Assembly: GCA_041916675.1 (NCBI GenBank)
Contig: JAYRZB010000005.1
Coordinates: 62,001 to 126,000, forward strand
DNA: 64,000 nt
DNA from: JAYRZB01 sp041916675
GTDB taxonomy: Bacteria; Pseudomonadota; Alphaproteobacteria; Rhizobiales; Devosiaceae
Reading direction: 5' to 3'
Shown piece by piece: positions 42,490-50,100 of this stretch. Made by a program: the position numbers and the translations under genes. The notes beneath the pieces were generated by a model. That model saw nothing but the letters and a program-made list of their open reading frames with translations. It had not been told where the DNA came from and ran no database searches. Within the stretch, counting starts at the first letter, position 1; the number at the start of each line of letters is the position of its first letter.

Positions 42490-43197
42490 TCAGGCAACGC
42501 TTTCGGAATAAACGTCGTTCTCGTCGGGCTCGCGCAGCACATAGCCGCGGCCCCAGACGGTTTCGATATAGTTCTTGCCACCAGTGGCCACCGACAGCTT
42601 CTTGCGCAGCTTGCAGATGAACACGTCGATGATCTTGAGTTCGGGTTCGTCCATGCCGCCATAGAGGTGGTTGAGGAACATTTCCTTGGTGAGCGTGGTG
42701 CCCTTGCGCAGGGAAAGCAGCTCGAGCATCTGGTATTCCTTGCCCGTCAGATGGACGCGGGCGCCGGTGGCTTCGACGGTCTTGGTGTCGAGGTTCACGG
42801 TCAGGTCGCCGGTCTGGATCACCGACTGGGCATGGCCCTTGGAACGGCGAACGATGGCGTGGATGCGAGCAACCAGTTCATCCTTGTGGAAGGGCTTGGT
42901 CATGTAGTCGTCGGCACCAAAGCCGAGGCCGCGCACCTTGTCTTCGATGCCGGCAAGACCGGACAGGATCAGGATCGGGGTCTGCACCTTGGCCACGCGC
43001 AGGGTGCGCAGCACTTCATAGCCGCTCATGTCGGGCAGGTTCAGGTCAAGCAGGATGATGTCGTAATCATAGAGCTTGCCGAGATCGACACCTTCCTCAC
43101 CGAGGTCGGTGGTGTACACATTGAAACTTTCCGATTTGAGCATCAACTCAATGCTCTGCGCTGTCGCGCTGTCGTCCTCAATCAAGAGTACACGCAT
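42490..43197 (-). CDS. ctrA: Cell-cycle master regulator CtrA
   Basis: OmpR-family response regulator of 235 residues controlling DNA replication, division and flagellar genes. The receiver has D8/D9, phospho-acceptor Asp 51 (ILLDLNLPDMSG) and MTKPFHKDEL; the winged-helix domain contains LTGKEYQMLELLSLRKGTTLTKEMFLNHLYGGMDEPELKIIDVFICKLRKKL, nearly invariant in CtrA. Its 387-base upstream region shared with fliI has four GANTC sites and TTAA half-sites, fitting control by CcrM methylation and autoregulation. The C-terminal ESVA ends with small hydrophobic residues typical of ClpXP substrates. Confidence 0.97.
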   Translation of the reverse strand: MRVLLIEDDSATAQSIELMLKSESFNVYTTDLGEEGVDLGKLYDYDIILLDLNLPDMSGYEVLRTLRVAKVQTPILILSGLAGIEDKVRGLGFGADDYMTKPFHKDELVARIHAIVRRSKGHAQSVIQTGDLTVNLDTKTVEATGARVHLTGKEYQMLELLSLRKGTTLTKEMFLNHLYGGMDEPELKIIDVFICKLRKKLSVATGGKNYIETVWGRGYVLREPDENDVYSESVA

Positions 43198-43308
43198 GCC
43201 ATTCCCCTTAATCTTACGTTCCTATCTGGAACTGGGTGCGGGCAGCACGAATTGCCAACACCCTTTACCGATCCCTACTGGATATGACTCAAACCTAAGC
43301 GCAACTAG

Positions 43309-43322
43309 TTAACAAAGTTTAA
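43309..43322. promoter_or_regulatory. TTAA-N6-TTAA element upstream of ctrA
   Basis: TTAA-CAAAGT-TTAA, 112 bases before the ctrA start. It is one base shorter than the usual CtrA box spacing, so it is either a weak or non-canonical autoregulatory site or fortuitous. Confidence 0.3.
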
Positions 43323-43538
43323 TTCTGATCCGCAATATGCAATCGATGGTAAGGATCAAATAGGTTAAGTCATTGAAAAATATGGGTTAATGATGCGAAA
43401 TTTTCTTAAGAAAATGGATTAAGAAAGCCTTCCAAGAGACTCTCCGGACTCATCGATTAGGGGAAAATCGGGCGTTTGACGGGCAGCGCAGCGCGGCCGG
43501 ACAATAACGCCATGAAAGCATCAGTTAGCGCTTTTTGC

Positions 43539-43553
43539 TTAACGTTCGGTTAC
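43539..43553. promoter_or_regulatory. CtrA box upstream of fliI
   Basis: TTAA-CGTTCGG-TTAC, one mismatch from TTAA-N7-TTAA, 32 bases before the fliI GTG. Early flagellar genes are classic CtrA targets. Confidence 0.5.
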
Positions 43554-43584
43554 CGTCCAATAGCCCGATTCGAGGACACATGCG

Positions 43585-44916
43585 GTGAAATCGCTGATCA
43601 GCGCCATTGATGGGATAGACGAGGTCGAGGTTTTCGGCCGGGTCAAGACCGTGCAGGGCCTGCTGATCGAAATCGTCGGCCCGGTGCGCGAGTTGCGCGT
43701 GGGCGGCCGGGTGATGATCGAAACCACGGGCGAGGGGAACCTTGCCGCTGAAATCATCGGCTTTCGCGACGGGCACGCGCTCTGCCTGCCGTTCGGGGCG
43801 CTTTCGGGCGTGCGGCTGGGCTGCAAGGCGGTGTTCCAGCGCCACGATGGGGCGGCCTATCCCTCCGACGCCTGGCTCGGTCGGGTGATCAATGCCGACG
43901 GCGAACCCATCGATGGCAAAGGCCCGATTGCGCGTGGGGCCACGGCCTTTCCGCTGCGGCAGACGCCGCTGGCGGCCCATGACCGGGCGCGGGTGGGCGA
44001 ACCGCTCGACATGGGCGTGCGCACGCTCAATACCTTCACCACCATGTGCGAAGGCCAGCGCATGGGCATTTTTGCCGGGTCGGGCGTGGGCAAGTCGGTG
44101 CTGATGTCGATGCTTGCGCGCAATGCCTCGGTCGATGTGGCCGTGATCGGGCTGATTGGCGAGCGCGGGCGCGAAGTGCAGGAATTCATCACCGAGTATC
44201 TGGGTGAAAGCGGGCTCAAGCGTGCGGTGGTGGTGGTGGCAACATCGGATGAAGCGGCCCTGATGCGGCGGCAGGCCGCCTATATGACCATGGCGCTCTC
44301 CGAATACTTCCGCGATCAGGGGCGACGGGTGCTGTGCATGATGGACAGCCTGACCCGCTTTGCCATGGCGCAGCGCGAAATCGGGCTGGCCACCGGAGAA
44401 CCCCCTACGGCCAAGGGTTATCCACCGACGGTTTTCACAGAATTGCCCAGATTGCTGGAAAGAGCGGGTCCGGGACTGGTGAATTCGGGCTCTGTTACCG
44501 GTCTATTTACCGTTTTGGTTGAAGGTGATGATCACAATGAGCCCATTGCGGATGCCGTGCGCGGTATTCTCGATGGACACATCGTGATGGAGCGCGGCAT
44601 TGCCGAGCGGGGGCGTTACCCGGCGGTGAACGTGCTGAGGTCCATCTCGCGAACCATGCCTGGATGCGTGCCGGTGAGTTTCCGGCCGGTGCTGGCAAGG
44701 GCGCGGGAGCTCATGTCGATCTATTCCGACATGGAGGAACTGATCCGGCTGGGGGCATACCGGAAAGGATCAGATCCGAAAGTGGATCGTGCGATTGCAA
44801 TCAACCCGGCGCTGGAGGCGTTTTTGAGCCAGCAGCGGGAAGAGCGGACATCGATTGCCGACGGCTATCAAATGCTGGAGGCGATCATGGACAAAGCAGG
44901 CGCCGAGGCCACCTAG
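43585..44916 (+). CDS. fliI: Flagellum-specific ATP synthase FliI
   Basis: ATPase of the flagellar type III export apparatus, 443 residues, related to the F1 beta subunit. Walker A is GSGVGKS at residues 165-171 (IFAGSGVGKSVLMS), with IGLIGERGREVQEFI and the DSLTRFAMAQREIGLATGEPPTAKGYPP segment typical of FliI/FliI-like ATPases. It starts with GTG. fliJ follows 30 bases later. Divergent from ctrA, whose product probably activates it through the box at 43539. Confidence 0.96.
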   Translation: MKSLISAIDGIDEVEVFGRVKTVQGLLIEIVGPVRELRVGGRVMIETTGEGNLAAEIIGFRDGHALCLPFGALSGVRLGCKAVFQRHDGAAYPSDAWLGRVINADGEPIDGKGPIARGATAFPLRQTPLAAHDRARVGEPLDMGVRTLNTFTTMCEGQRMGIFAGSGVGKSVLMSMLARNASVDVAVIGLIGERGREVQEFITEYLGESGLKRAVVVVATSDEAALMRRQAAYMTMALSEYFRDQGRRVLCMMDSLTRFAMAQREIGLATGEPPTAKGYPPTVFTELPRLLERAGPGLVNSGSVTGLFTVLVEGDDHNEPIADAVRGILDGHIVMERGIAERGRYPAVNVLRSISRTMPGCVPVSFRPVLARARELMSIYSDMEELIRLGAYRKGSDPKVDRAIAINPALEAFLSQQREERTSIADGYQMLEAIMDKAGAEAT

Positions 44917-44946
44917 ACTGACTTGATGGGGTAAGGAGTACAAGTC

Positions 44947-45357
44947 ATGAAGTCGCGCAGCGAGAGTCTGATCAGACTCAAGAAGTTTCATGTCGACGAA
45001 AAGCGCCGGCAGGTTGCGCAAATCGAGATGATGGTCGCCGATTTCGAGCGCATGGCCGGGGAACTGGACCAGCAGATCGAAATCGAGCAGCAAAAGACCG
45101 GCATTTCCGATGTCGCCCATTTTGCCTATTCAACCTTTGCCAAAGCCGCGCTGGCCCGCCGCGACAACCTGCTGGCCTCGGCCAACGATATGCGCGGCAA
45201 GCTTGAGGGTGCGCAGGACGCGCTGGCAGAGGCGATCGAAGATCTCAAAAAGATCGAATTGCTGGACCAGCGCGAGCATCAGCGCGAGGCCGCCGAGCAG
45301 GATAAGCTCGAGCAATCCGACTATGACGAGATCGCCCGCCTGCGCCATCGGCGATAA
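44947..45357 (+). CDS. fliJ: Flagellar export protein FliJ
   Basis: 136-residue, almost entirely helical coiled-coil protein (RLKKFHVDEKRRQVAQIEMMVADFERMAGEL, then KLEGAQDALAEAIEDLKKIELLDQREHQREAAEQDKLEQ). FliJ inserts into the FliI hexamer and helps couple ATP hydrolysis and proton motive force to export. Sequence conservation is low, so the call rests on coiled-coil character, length and position directly after fliI. Confidence 0.85.
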   Translation: MKSRSESLIRLKKFHVDEKRRQVAQIEMMVADFERMAGELDQQIEIEQQKTGISDVAHFAYSTFAKAALARRDNLLASANDMRGKLEGAQDALAEAIEDLKKIELLDQREHQREAAEQDKLEQSDYDEIARLRHRR

Positions 45358-45371
45358 TCTGGCCGGAAAAG

Positions 45372-45404
45372 AAAAACCCCGCCGCGAAAGCATTCGGGCG
45401 GGGC
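45372..45404 (-). terminator. Intrinsic terminator after the PRC-barrel gene
   Basis: CCCCGCC and GGCGGGG form a stem with a 13-base loop; on the minus strand it is followed by TTTTTCTTTT. It lies between convergent fliJ and the PRC-barrel gene and serves the latter. Confidence 0.85.
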
Positions 45405-45437
45405 GATTTGCGTTGGGCGGGAAAAGCGCCCAGTGGC

Positions 45438-46307
45438 TTATGGCGTGACCACGATGCGCTGGGCGTCGCGTTCGCCAAGGTAGGTGTCGCGGTTGAAGGC
45501 GGGCTGGGCCTCCAGCTGCTCCCTGGTCAGATTGATGAACAGGTAGCGTTTGTTGTTGGCGTCTACCGAGAAGTCGAGGTTCTCGAACCCAACGGCAACC
45601 GGCTTCTGGCCAAGGCCGAGGAAACCACCGACATCAAGGATCAGCGCGTCGACGGTCTTGCCGTCTTCGCCGAGCACGAAGTCGCTGACAGTGCCGATCT
45701 CTTCGTCGTTCACCCCATAGACCGGCGTGCCCTTGAGATCTTCAGCGGTGACCGAAAGCTCGTCGAAATCGGTCATGGCCGAGCGGTCCATTGTCGTCCC
45801 GTCGGGATTGGTGACGGGTTCGGCCGCCGTGCCCTGCGGGTCGGCAGGGGCCATGGCATTGTCGGCCGCCATATCATCATCGCGCCATTCAAAGGCAGGT
45901 GCGGCCTCCAGCGCTTCGCGGGTGGTGTTGAGCACGAAGCGTTCAGTCTGGTCTTCGGCCACCGTCCATTCGAGCTCGGCATAGGAGATGGCGACGCCCT
46001 TTTCCCCAAGGCCCAGAAATCCACCCACTCCAATGATCACGGCGGCGATGGTGCCATCGGCATTGACGACGAGGTCGTTGATTTCGCCGAAATTATCAGC
46101 GTCGGCGGCCGTGGATGAATAGACCGGCATGCCGATGATTTTGGTGGCGAGATTGTCGGTATCGACGCTGACATAGCCGCTTGAGAGCAGGGCAGAGCCC
46201 GGGGCAGCCATGGTGGTTTCGGTGCTGGCGGCAGGGGCATCCTGAGCCACGGCGCCGGTGGCGAGCAGGGCGGCGATTGCGGTGGTGGTAAGCAGTTTGC
46301 GAAGCAT
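45438..46307 (-). CDS. Secreted protein with two PRC-barrel domains
   Basis: 289 residues. Sec signal MLRKLLTTTAIAALLATGAVAQDAP, then two PRC-barrel-like repeats: about 60-150 (TKIIGMPVYSSTAADADNFGEINDLVVNADGTIAAVIIGVGGFLGLGEK) and about 195-280 (LKGTPVYGVNDEEIGTVSDFVLGEDGKTVDALILDVGGFLGLGQK). Both share VGGFLGLGxK, showing an internal duplication. Such proteins are common and uncharacterised in the envelope of Hyphomicrobiales. The ATG chosen is the one directly before the signal peptide. Confidence 0.85.
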   Translation of the reverse strand: MLRKLLTTTAIAALLATGAVAQDAPAASTETTMAAPGSALLSSGYVSVDTDNLATKIIGMPVYSSTAADADNFGEINDLVVNADGTIAAVIIGVGGFLGLGEKGVAISYAELEWTVAEDQTERFVLNTTREALEAAPAFEWRDDDMAADNAMAPADPQGTAAEPVTNPDGTTMDRSAMTDFDELSVTAEDLKGTPVYGVNDEEIGTVSDFVLGEDGKTVDALILDVGGFLGLGQKPVAVGFENLDFSVDANNKRYLFINLTREQLEAQPAFNRDTYLGERDAQRIVVTP

Positions 46308-46680
46308 TGTTTTCTCCAGCCTGTTGCAGGCGAATCCGGCGGCAGACACTGCCGTTCAATCCGGTTCGCCCTGTCATTGACTGGGCCGCTGCAAGGGTCA
46401 GCCAGGCGCGGCCCGGTTCATCAGGGCAACGTTGAAAAGCCTGAGATGTTCCGAAAAAACTGTGGGGCGAATTGAAAAGGCCGGCTCCTGCGAACCGGCC
46501 TTCCGCCTCCCAGCGGTATTGATTGGGGCGGGTCCTGAACCCGAATATCCCCCTTGCCGGGGCCATTTTGCTGGCATGGCGGCGCAGGGGAGCCCTGATG
46601 TCGACCACCATAGTGCAAGTTTGAGGGCCGCGCCCGGCCTGCCGGGTTAACGGGTTAAAAAAGAGTTGCGGGACAGGGCC
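46308..46680. other. Gene-free, strongly structured region
   Basis: 373 bases between the PRC-barrel gene and the acetyltransferase remnant, with no gene. The right part (46475-46600) folds on the minus strand into a series of hairpins ending in a terminator, described separately. The left part holds further G/C-rich inverted segments without a recognisable function. Confidence 0.6.
46475..46600 (-). ncRNA. Candidate small RNA or structured 3' UTR
   Basis: Read on the minus strand: a long stem pairing CCCCTGCGCCG with CGGCAAGGGG around an inner GCCA/TGGC hairpin, then CGGGT-TCAGG-ACCCG, then CCGC-TGGGAG-GCGG, then the terminator AAGGCCGG-CCGGCCTT followed by TTTT. Four consecutive hairpins plus a terminator are typical of small RNAs or 3'-UTR-derived RNAs. 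I do not recognise it as 6S, SRP or tmRNA. The boundaries are approximate. Confidence 0.35.
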
Positions 46681-47111
46681 CTAGTAGGTCTTCATTTCGC
46701 GGTGCGGCATGCCCGCATCCATGAACTCCTCGCCGAAGGCGGTAAAGCCGAAGCGCTCATAAAGCCCGAGCTTGTCGGACTGGGCGGTAAGATAGAACCG
46801 GGTGGTGCCGCTGGCCCGGGCCGAGGCCATGGCAAAATCCATCAGCTGGCGCGCAACGCCCCGCCCCTGTAATCGCGGCGCACCGCCACGCGGCCGATCT
46901 TGAGATGTTCGGGTTTTGCGATCATACGCAGGGTGCCCACCACCTCGCCATCGGCAATGGCCACCATGTGGGTGGCGGTCAGGTCATCGGCATCAAGCTC
47001 GATCTCCTGGGGCACGTTCTGCTCGATCACGAACACCTCGCGTCGTAGACCAAAGGCGGCATTGCACAGGGTGGAAAACACCGGTACCTGCACCACGATA
47101 ATGGTATCCAT
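46681..47111 (-). pseudogene. GNAT acetyltransferase with a frameshift
   Basis: A GNAT-family N-acetyltransferase read in two frames. The first covers MDTIIVVQV... to IGRVAVRRDYRG (acetyl-CoA motif A), then hits a stop. The second, shifted by one base within a GGGGCGGGGCG run near 46857-46868, continues GVARQLMDFAMASARASG to KLGLYERFGF and MPHREMKTY with a TAG at 46681-46683. Adding one base would restore R-G-x-G-V-A, the canonical acetyl-CoA loop, in a ~143-residue protein. It is either a recently inactivated gene or an assembly error in a G-run. The neighbouring sda gene runs divergently. Confidence 0.85.
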
Positions 47112-47194
47112 TTTCGCCTCTCCGAACGCCCGCCGACGGCCTTGACCGTTACAGCCTTCGAGACGATGGTGCATGCGCTTTGTGGGGAGGCACG

Positions 47195-48577
47195 ATGTTT
47201 TTAAGCGTTTTCGACATTTTCAAGATCAGTGTGGGACCGTCTTCGTCGCACACGATGGGGCCGATGATCGCTGCCCGCCGGTTCATCGAGGCGGCGCGCG
47301 CTCCGGCCATGGCTCATGAGGGTCCGCTGTCGGTTCGCTGCCATCTTTATGGGTCGTTGGCCTATACCGGGGAGGGGCATGGCACCTTCCGGGCGGTGCT
47401 GGTGGGCCTGATCGGGTTTTCGCCGGAAACCTATGACCTTGGCGCTGCGGACCGGGAACTGGCCGACCTCGCCCTGCACCGGCATGTCGATCTGGGGCGC
47501 GGCAGGGGCGTGATCCTTGATCCCGCAATTGCGGTGGTGCCCGAGCGCGGCAAGCGGCTGCCGCTGCACCCCAATGGCATGACCTTCTGCCTGGTCGATG
47601 CCGGTGGCACGGTGGTGTTTGAGGAAAACTACTATTCCGTGGGTGGCGGGTTTGTGGCCACCGAGGCCGAACTCAATGCCGGGCCGGGCGCGGTGGCGCA
47701 GGCCGAGGTGCCCTTCGGGTTCGAGACGGCGGTGGAAATGCTGGCCATGGGAGCGGCTTCCGGCCTTTCGATTGCGCAGATGAAGCGCGCCAACGAATTG
47801 GCCTATCGCCCGGAGCAGGACCTCGACCAGAAAGTACTGGCGATCTGGGATGTGATGGATCGCTGCATCGACCGGGGACTGGTCGGGGAAGGCACGCTGC
47901 CGGGCGGGCTGAACGTCAAGCGCCGAGCCAAGGGCATTTCGCAAAAGCTCAAGGCGGTCAGCGGGTCGAACAGCGTGCCGCTGCACTCGGCCATCGACTG
48001 GCTCTCGGCCTATGCCATGGCGGTGAACGAAGAAAACGCGGCGGGTGGGCAGGTGGTGACCTCGCCCACCAATGGGGCGGCCGGGGTGATCCCGGCGGTG
48101 ATCCGGTACTATCTCGACCATGTGCCCGGAGCGCTGCGCGAGCATGTGCCCGACATGCTGCTGACGGCGGCTGCCATTGGCGGCCTGATCAAGGCCAATG
48201 CCTCGATTTCGGGCGCCGAGGTGGGGTGCCAGGGCGAGGTTGGTTCGGCCTCGGCCATGGCCGCGGCGGCGCTGTGCTGTGCGTTCGGGGGCAACAATGC
48301 CCAGATCGAGAACGCCGCTGAAATTGCGCTCGAACACCATCTGGGCATGACCTGCGACCCAATCCGGGGGCTGGTGCAGGTGCCGTGCATCGAGCGCAAT
48401 GGCATGGGGGCGGTCAAGGCGGTGGCGGCGGCATCGCTGGCCGTGCACGGGGACGGCCAGCACATCGTGCCGCTCGATGCCTGCATCGAAACCATGCGTC
48501 AGACCGGGCGCGACATGGATGAGCGCTACAAGGAAACCTCGCTCGGCGGCCTCAGCGTGTCGCTGCCCGAATGCTGA
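47195..48577 (+). CDS. sdaA: L-serine dehydratase (single-chain, iron-sulfur)
   Basis: Deaminates L-serine to pyruvate and ammonia, 460 residues. The N-terminal beta domain opens MFLSVFDIFKISVGPSSSHTMGP, a signature containing the SSSHT loop. The C-terminal alpha domain has cluster-ligand cysteines in GCQGEVGSASAMAAAAL and the CCAFGGN region, and MTCDPIRGLVQVPCIERN. It is oxygen-sensitive in the family. Start chosen at the ATG preceded by GGGGAGG; a longer frame from 47180 is unlikely. Confidence 0.95.
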   Translation: MFLSVFDIFKISVGPSSSHTMGPMIAARRFIEAARAPAMAHEGPLSVRCHLYGSLAYTGEGHGTFRAVLVGLIGFSPETYDLGAADRELADLALHRHVDLGRGRGVILDPAIAVVPERGKRLPLHPNGMTFCLVDAGGTVVFEENYYSVGGGFVATEAELNAGPGAVAQAEVPFGFETAVEMLAMGAASGLSIAQMKRANELAYRPEQDLDQKVLAIWDVMDRCIDRGLVGEGTLPGGLNVKRRAKGISQKLKAVSGSNSVPLHSAIDWLSAYAMAVNEENAAGGQVVTSPTNGAAGVIPAVIRYYLDHVPGALREHVPDMLLTAAAIGGLIKANASISGAEVGCQGEVGSASAMAAAALCCAFGGNNAQIENAAEIALEHHLGMTCDPIRGLVQVPCIERNGMGAVKAVAAASLAVHGDGQHIVPLDACIETMRQTGRDMDERYKETSLGGLSVSLPEC

Positions 48578-48583
48578 TGGCGC

Positions 48584-48793
48584 TTACTTTGGCTGGATAC
48601 GAACAGAGCCGGACGAGGCGGCGCGCTTGATGAGGTTGCCCATGAAGCGGGCGCAGACGGCGGGCGCTTCGCCGGCAGCGTAGGCCTGGCAGGTGGCCGG
48701 GGTGATGTTTTGCGGGATGGCGGATCCAGCCTTTGCGCCAGAAATGGCGAGGGTGACGAGCAGAAGGGCGGCAAAAACAGTCTTGGTGGTCAT
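48584..48793 (-). CDS. Small secreted protein with two cysteines
   Basis: 69 residues. Sec signal MTTKTVFAALLLVTLAISGAKA with cleavage near residue 22; the mature 47 residues contain two cysteines (C35 and C47) suitable for one disulfide and a basic C-terminus. It is unrecognised. The start was chosen for the signal peptide; the frame runs further upstream without a plausible protein. It converges with sda (6-base gap). Confidence 0.65.
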   Translation of the reverse strand: MTTKTVFAALLLVTLAISGAKAGSAIPQNITPATCQAYAAGEAPAVCARFMGNLIKRAASSGSVRIQPK

Positions 48794-48887
48794 GGCAATA
48801 GGTCCTTTGAAATCTTTGAAGATTAGAATGGACGCATATTGGCGTGAGGTGCCTGAACCGGCGGCGAGCGGAGCGTTCAGACCCGGT

Positions 48888-49661
48888 TCAGTTCCCCGGC
48901 AGGAATGAGCGGCGATAGTCGGTGGGGGCGAGGCCGGTGAAATCGCGGAAGGCGGCGTTGAAGGCGCTGACCGACGAATAGCCGACCGAAAAGGCAATCT
49001 GGGTCACCGGCTCGGGCGTGGAGGCAAGGGCCTCGATGGCGCGGATCATGCGCTGACGGCGCAGCGCCTGGCTCCAGGTCATGCCCAGTTCCTGCGAAAA
49101 GTGCCGGGCCAGCGAGCGTGGCGACATGGCGACGGCGGCGGCGATGGCATCAAAACTGGGTTCGCCGGCTAGCTGGGTCTCGGTCAGGCTGACCGCCTTG
49201 CGCACCGCATCGGATTTGCCCAGGGGCATGGAGGCGCTGCTGGGGGTGGTGGCCAGTTTCCACGCCGCCTGGCCGAGCGCGGCAAACATCTGCGTTGCAT
49301 AAGGTGACAGCGGCGCTGCATCTCGCCCCCATTGGCCGCATTCGAGCACCAGCTCGCGGGCCAGCGGGGTCATCTCAAAGACCGACAGCACGGTTGGCGG
49401 CGGTGGCACAAAGCCGGGATCGAACAGCACCGAACAGGCCCGCACCGGGGTGAGCAGGGCCACGGTGATCTCCTTGCCGGCCGCGATCAGGGCGGCGCGG
49501 GCCGGGGGCAGGGTCCAGCTCCGCCCCTCTGCCTCAAGACGCATGGTGCCGCTGGCTGCATAGAGCAGATAGTGGCGATCGTTCAGAAACGGGCTCGCCG
49601 GGGCGGGCGCGAAATCCTGATAGACTGCGTAGGCTTGCGGCAGGGGGGCGGGGTCGCTCAT
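48888..49661 (-). CDS. AraC-family transcriptional regulator
   Basis: 257 residues. The N-terminal cupin-like sensing domain (SPFLNDRHYLLYAASGTMRLEAEGRSWTL) is followed by two AraC helix-turn-helix units at about 155-250, with ETQLAGEPSFDAIAAAVAMSPRSLARHFSQ and VTQIAFSVGYSSVSAFNAAFRDFTGLAPTDYR. It overlaps the monooxygenase-like gene upstream by one base (TGATG), so the two are co-transcribed. The effector is unknown. Confidence 0.9.
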   Translation of the reverse strand: MSDPAPLPQAYAVYQDFAPAPASPFLNDRHYLLYAASGTMRLEAEGRSWTLPPARAALIAAGKEITVALLTPVRACSVLFDPGFVPPPPTVLSVFEMTPLARELVLECGQWGRDAAPLSPYATQMFAALGQAAWKLATTPSSASMPLGKSDAVRKAVSLTETQLAGEPSFDAIAAAVAMSPRSLARHFSQELGMTWSQALRRQRMIRAIEALASTPEPVTQIAFSVGYSSVSAFNAAFRDFTGLAPTDYRRSFLPGN

Positions 49662-49966
49662 CAGGCGCGCACTTCCTCGAAGAGCTTGGCTTCGAAGCGG
49701 CGGCTGACGGGGGCCGAGGTCATGAGCGGGCGCAGGGCCTGACCGGCCTTGGCAAAGCCCGGGCTGGCCACATAGCGCTCGAAATCGGCCACGGTTTCCC
49801 ATTCCTGGAAAATGCCCAGATGGGTGTCATCGCCGGTGTTGGAGAAGGTGCGGAAGCTGACATTGCCCGGCAGCGAGCGGGCAACGGGCGCATCTTCGGC
49901 CAAGGCCGCCAGGGCGACGGGGCGGTTTTCGGGAGCGACGGTGAAATCAACGATAGCAATAAACAC
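49661..49966 (-). CDS. Antibiotic biosynthesis monooxygenase-like (ABM) protein
   Basis: 101 residues with a dimeric alpha/beta ABM fold: VFIAIVDFTVAPENRPVALAAL, FRTFSNTGDDTHLGIFQEWETVADFERYVASPGFAK. Relatives include quinol monooxygenase YgiN and uncharacterised stress proteins. GTG at 49964-49966 is the likely start, with AAGAGG upstream; an upstream ATG (50002) lacks a ribosome site. It is the first gene of a two-gene unit with the AraC regulator. Confidence 0.75.
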   Translation of the reverse strand: MFIAIVDFTVAPENRPVALAALAEDAPVARSLPGNVSFRTFSNTGDDTHLGIFQEWETVADFERYVASPGFAKAGQALRPLMTSAPVSRRFEAKLFEEVRA

Positions 49967-50100
49967 GATGGGTTCCTCTTGCGTTGGGTAACTTAGACGC
50001 AAAGGTATCTATTGACCCGCCCTTGAACGCGCTTGCGCCGTTCTGACAAAAACCAGCGCCAAACGGACAAAATGGCATCGAAATCCTGTCCGCCCCGAGC

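Larger units (their letters stand above)
43286..43571. promoter_or_regulatory. Four GANTC (CcrM) sites in the ctrA-fliI intergenic region
   Basis: GACTC at 43286, 43438 and 43447 and GATTC at 43567, all within the 387-base divergent intergenic region. GANTC is the CcrM methylation site; in Caulobacter the methylation state of such a site sets ctrA transcription timing. By chance roughly one or two would be expected. Confidence 0.5.
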
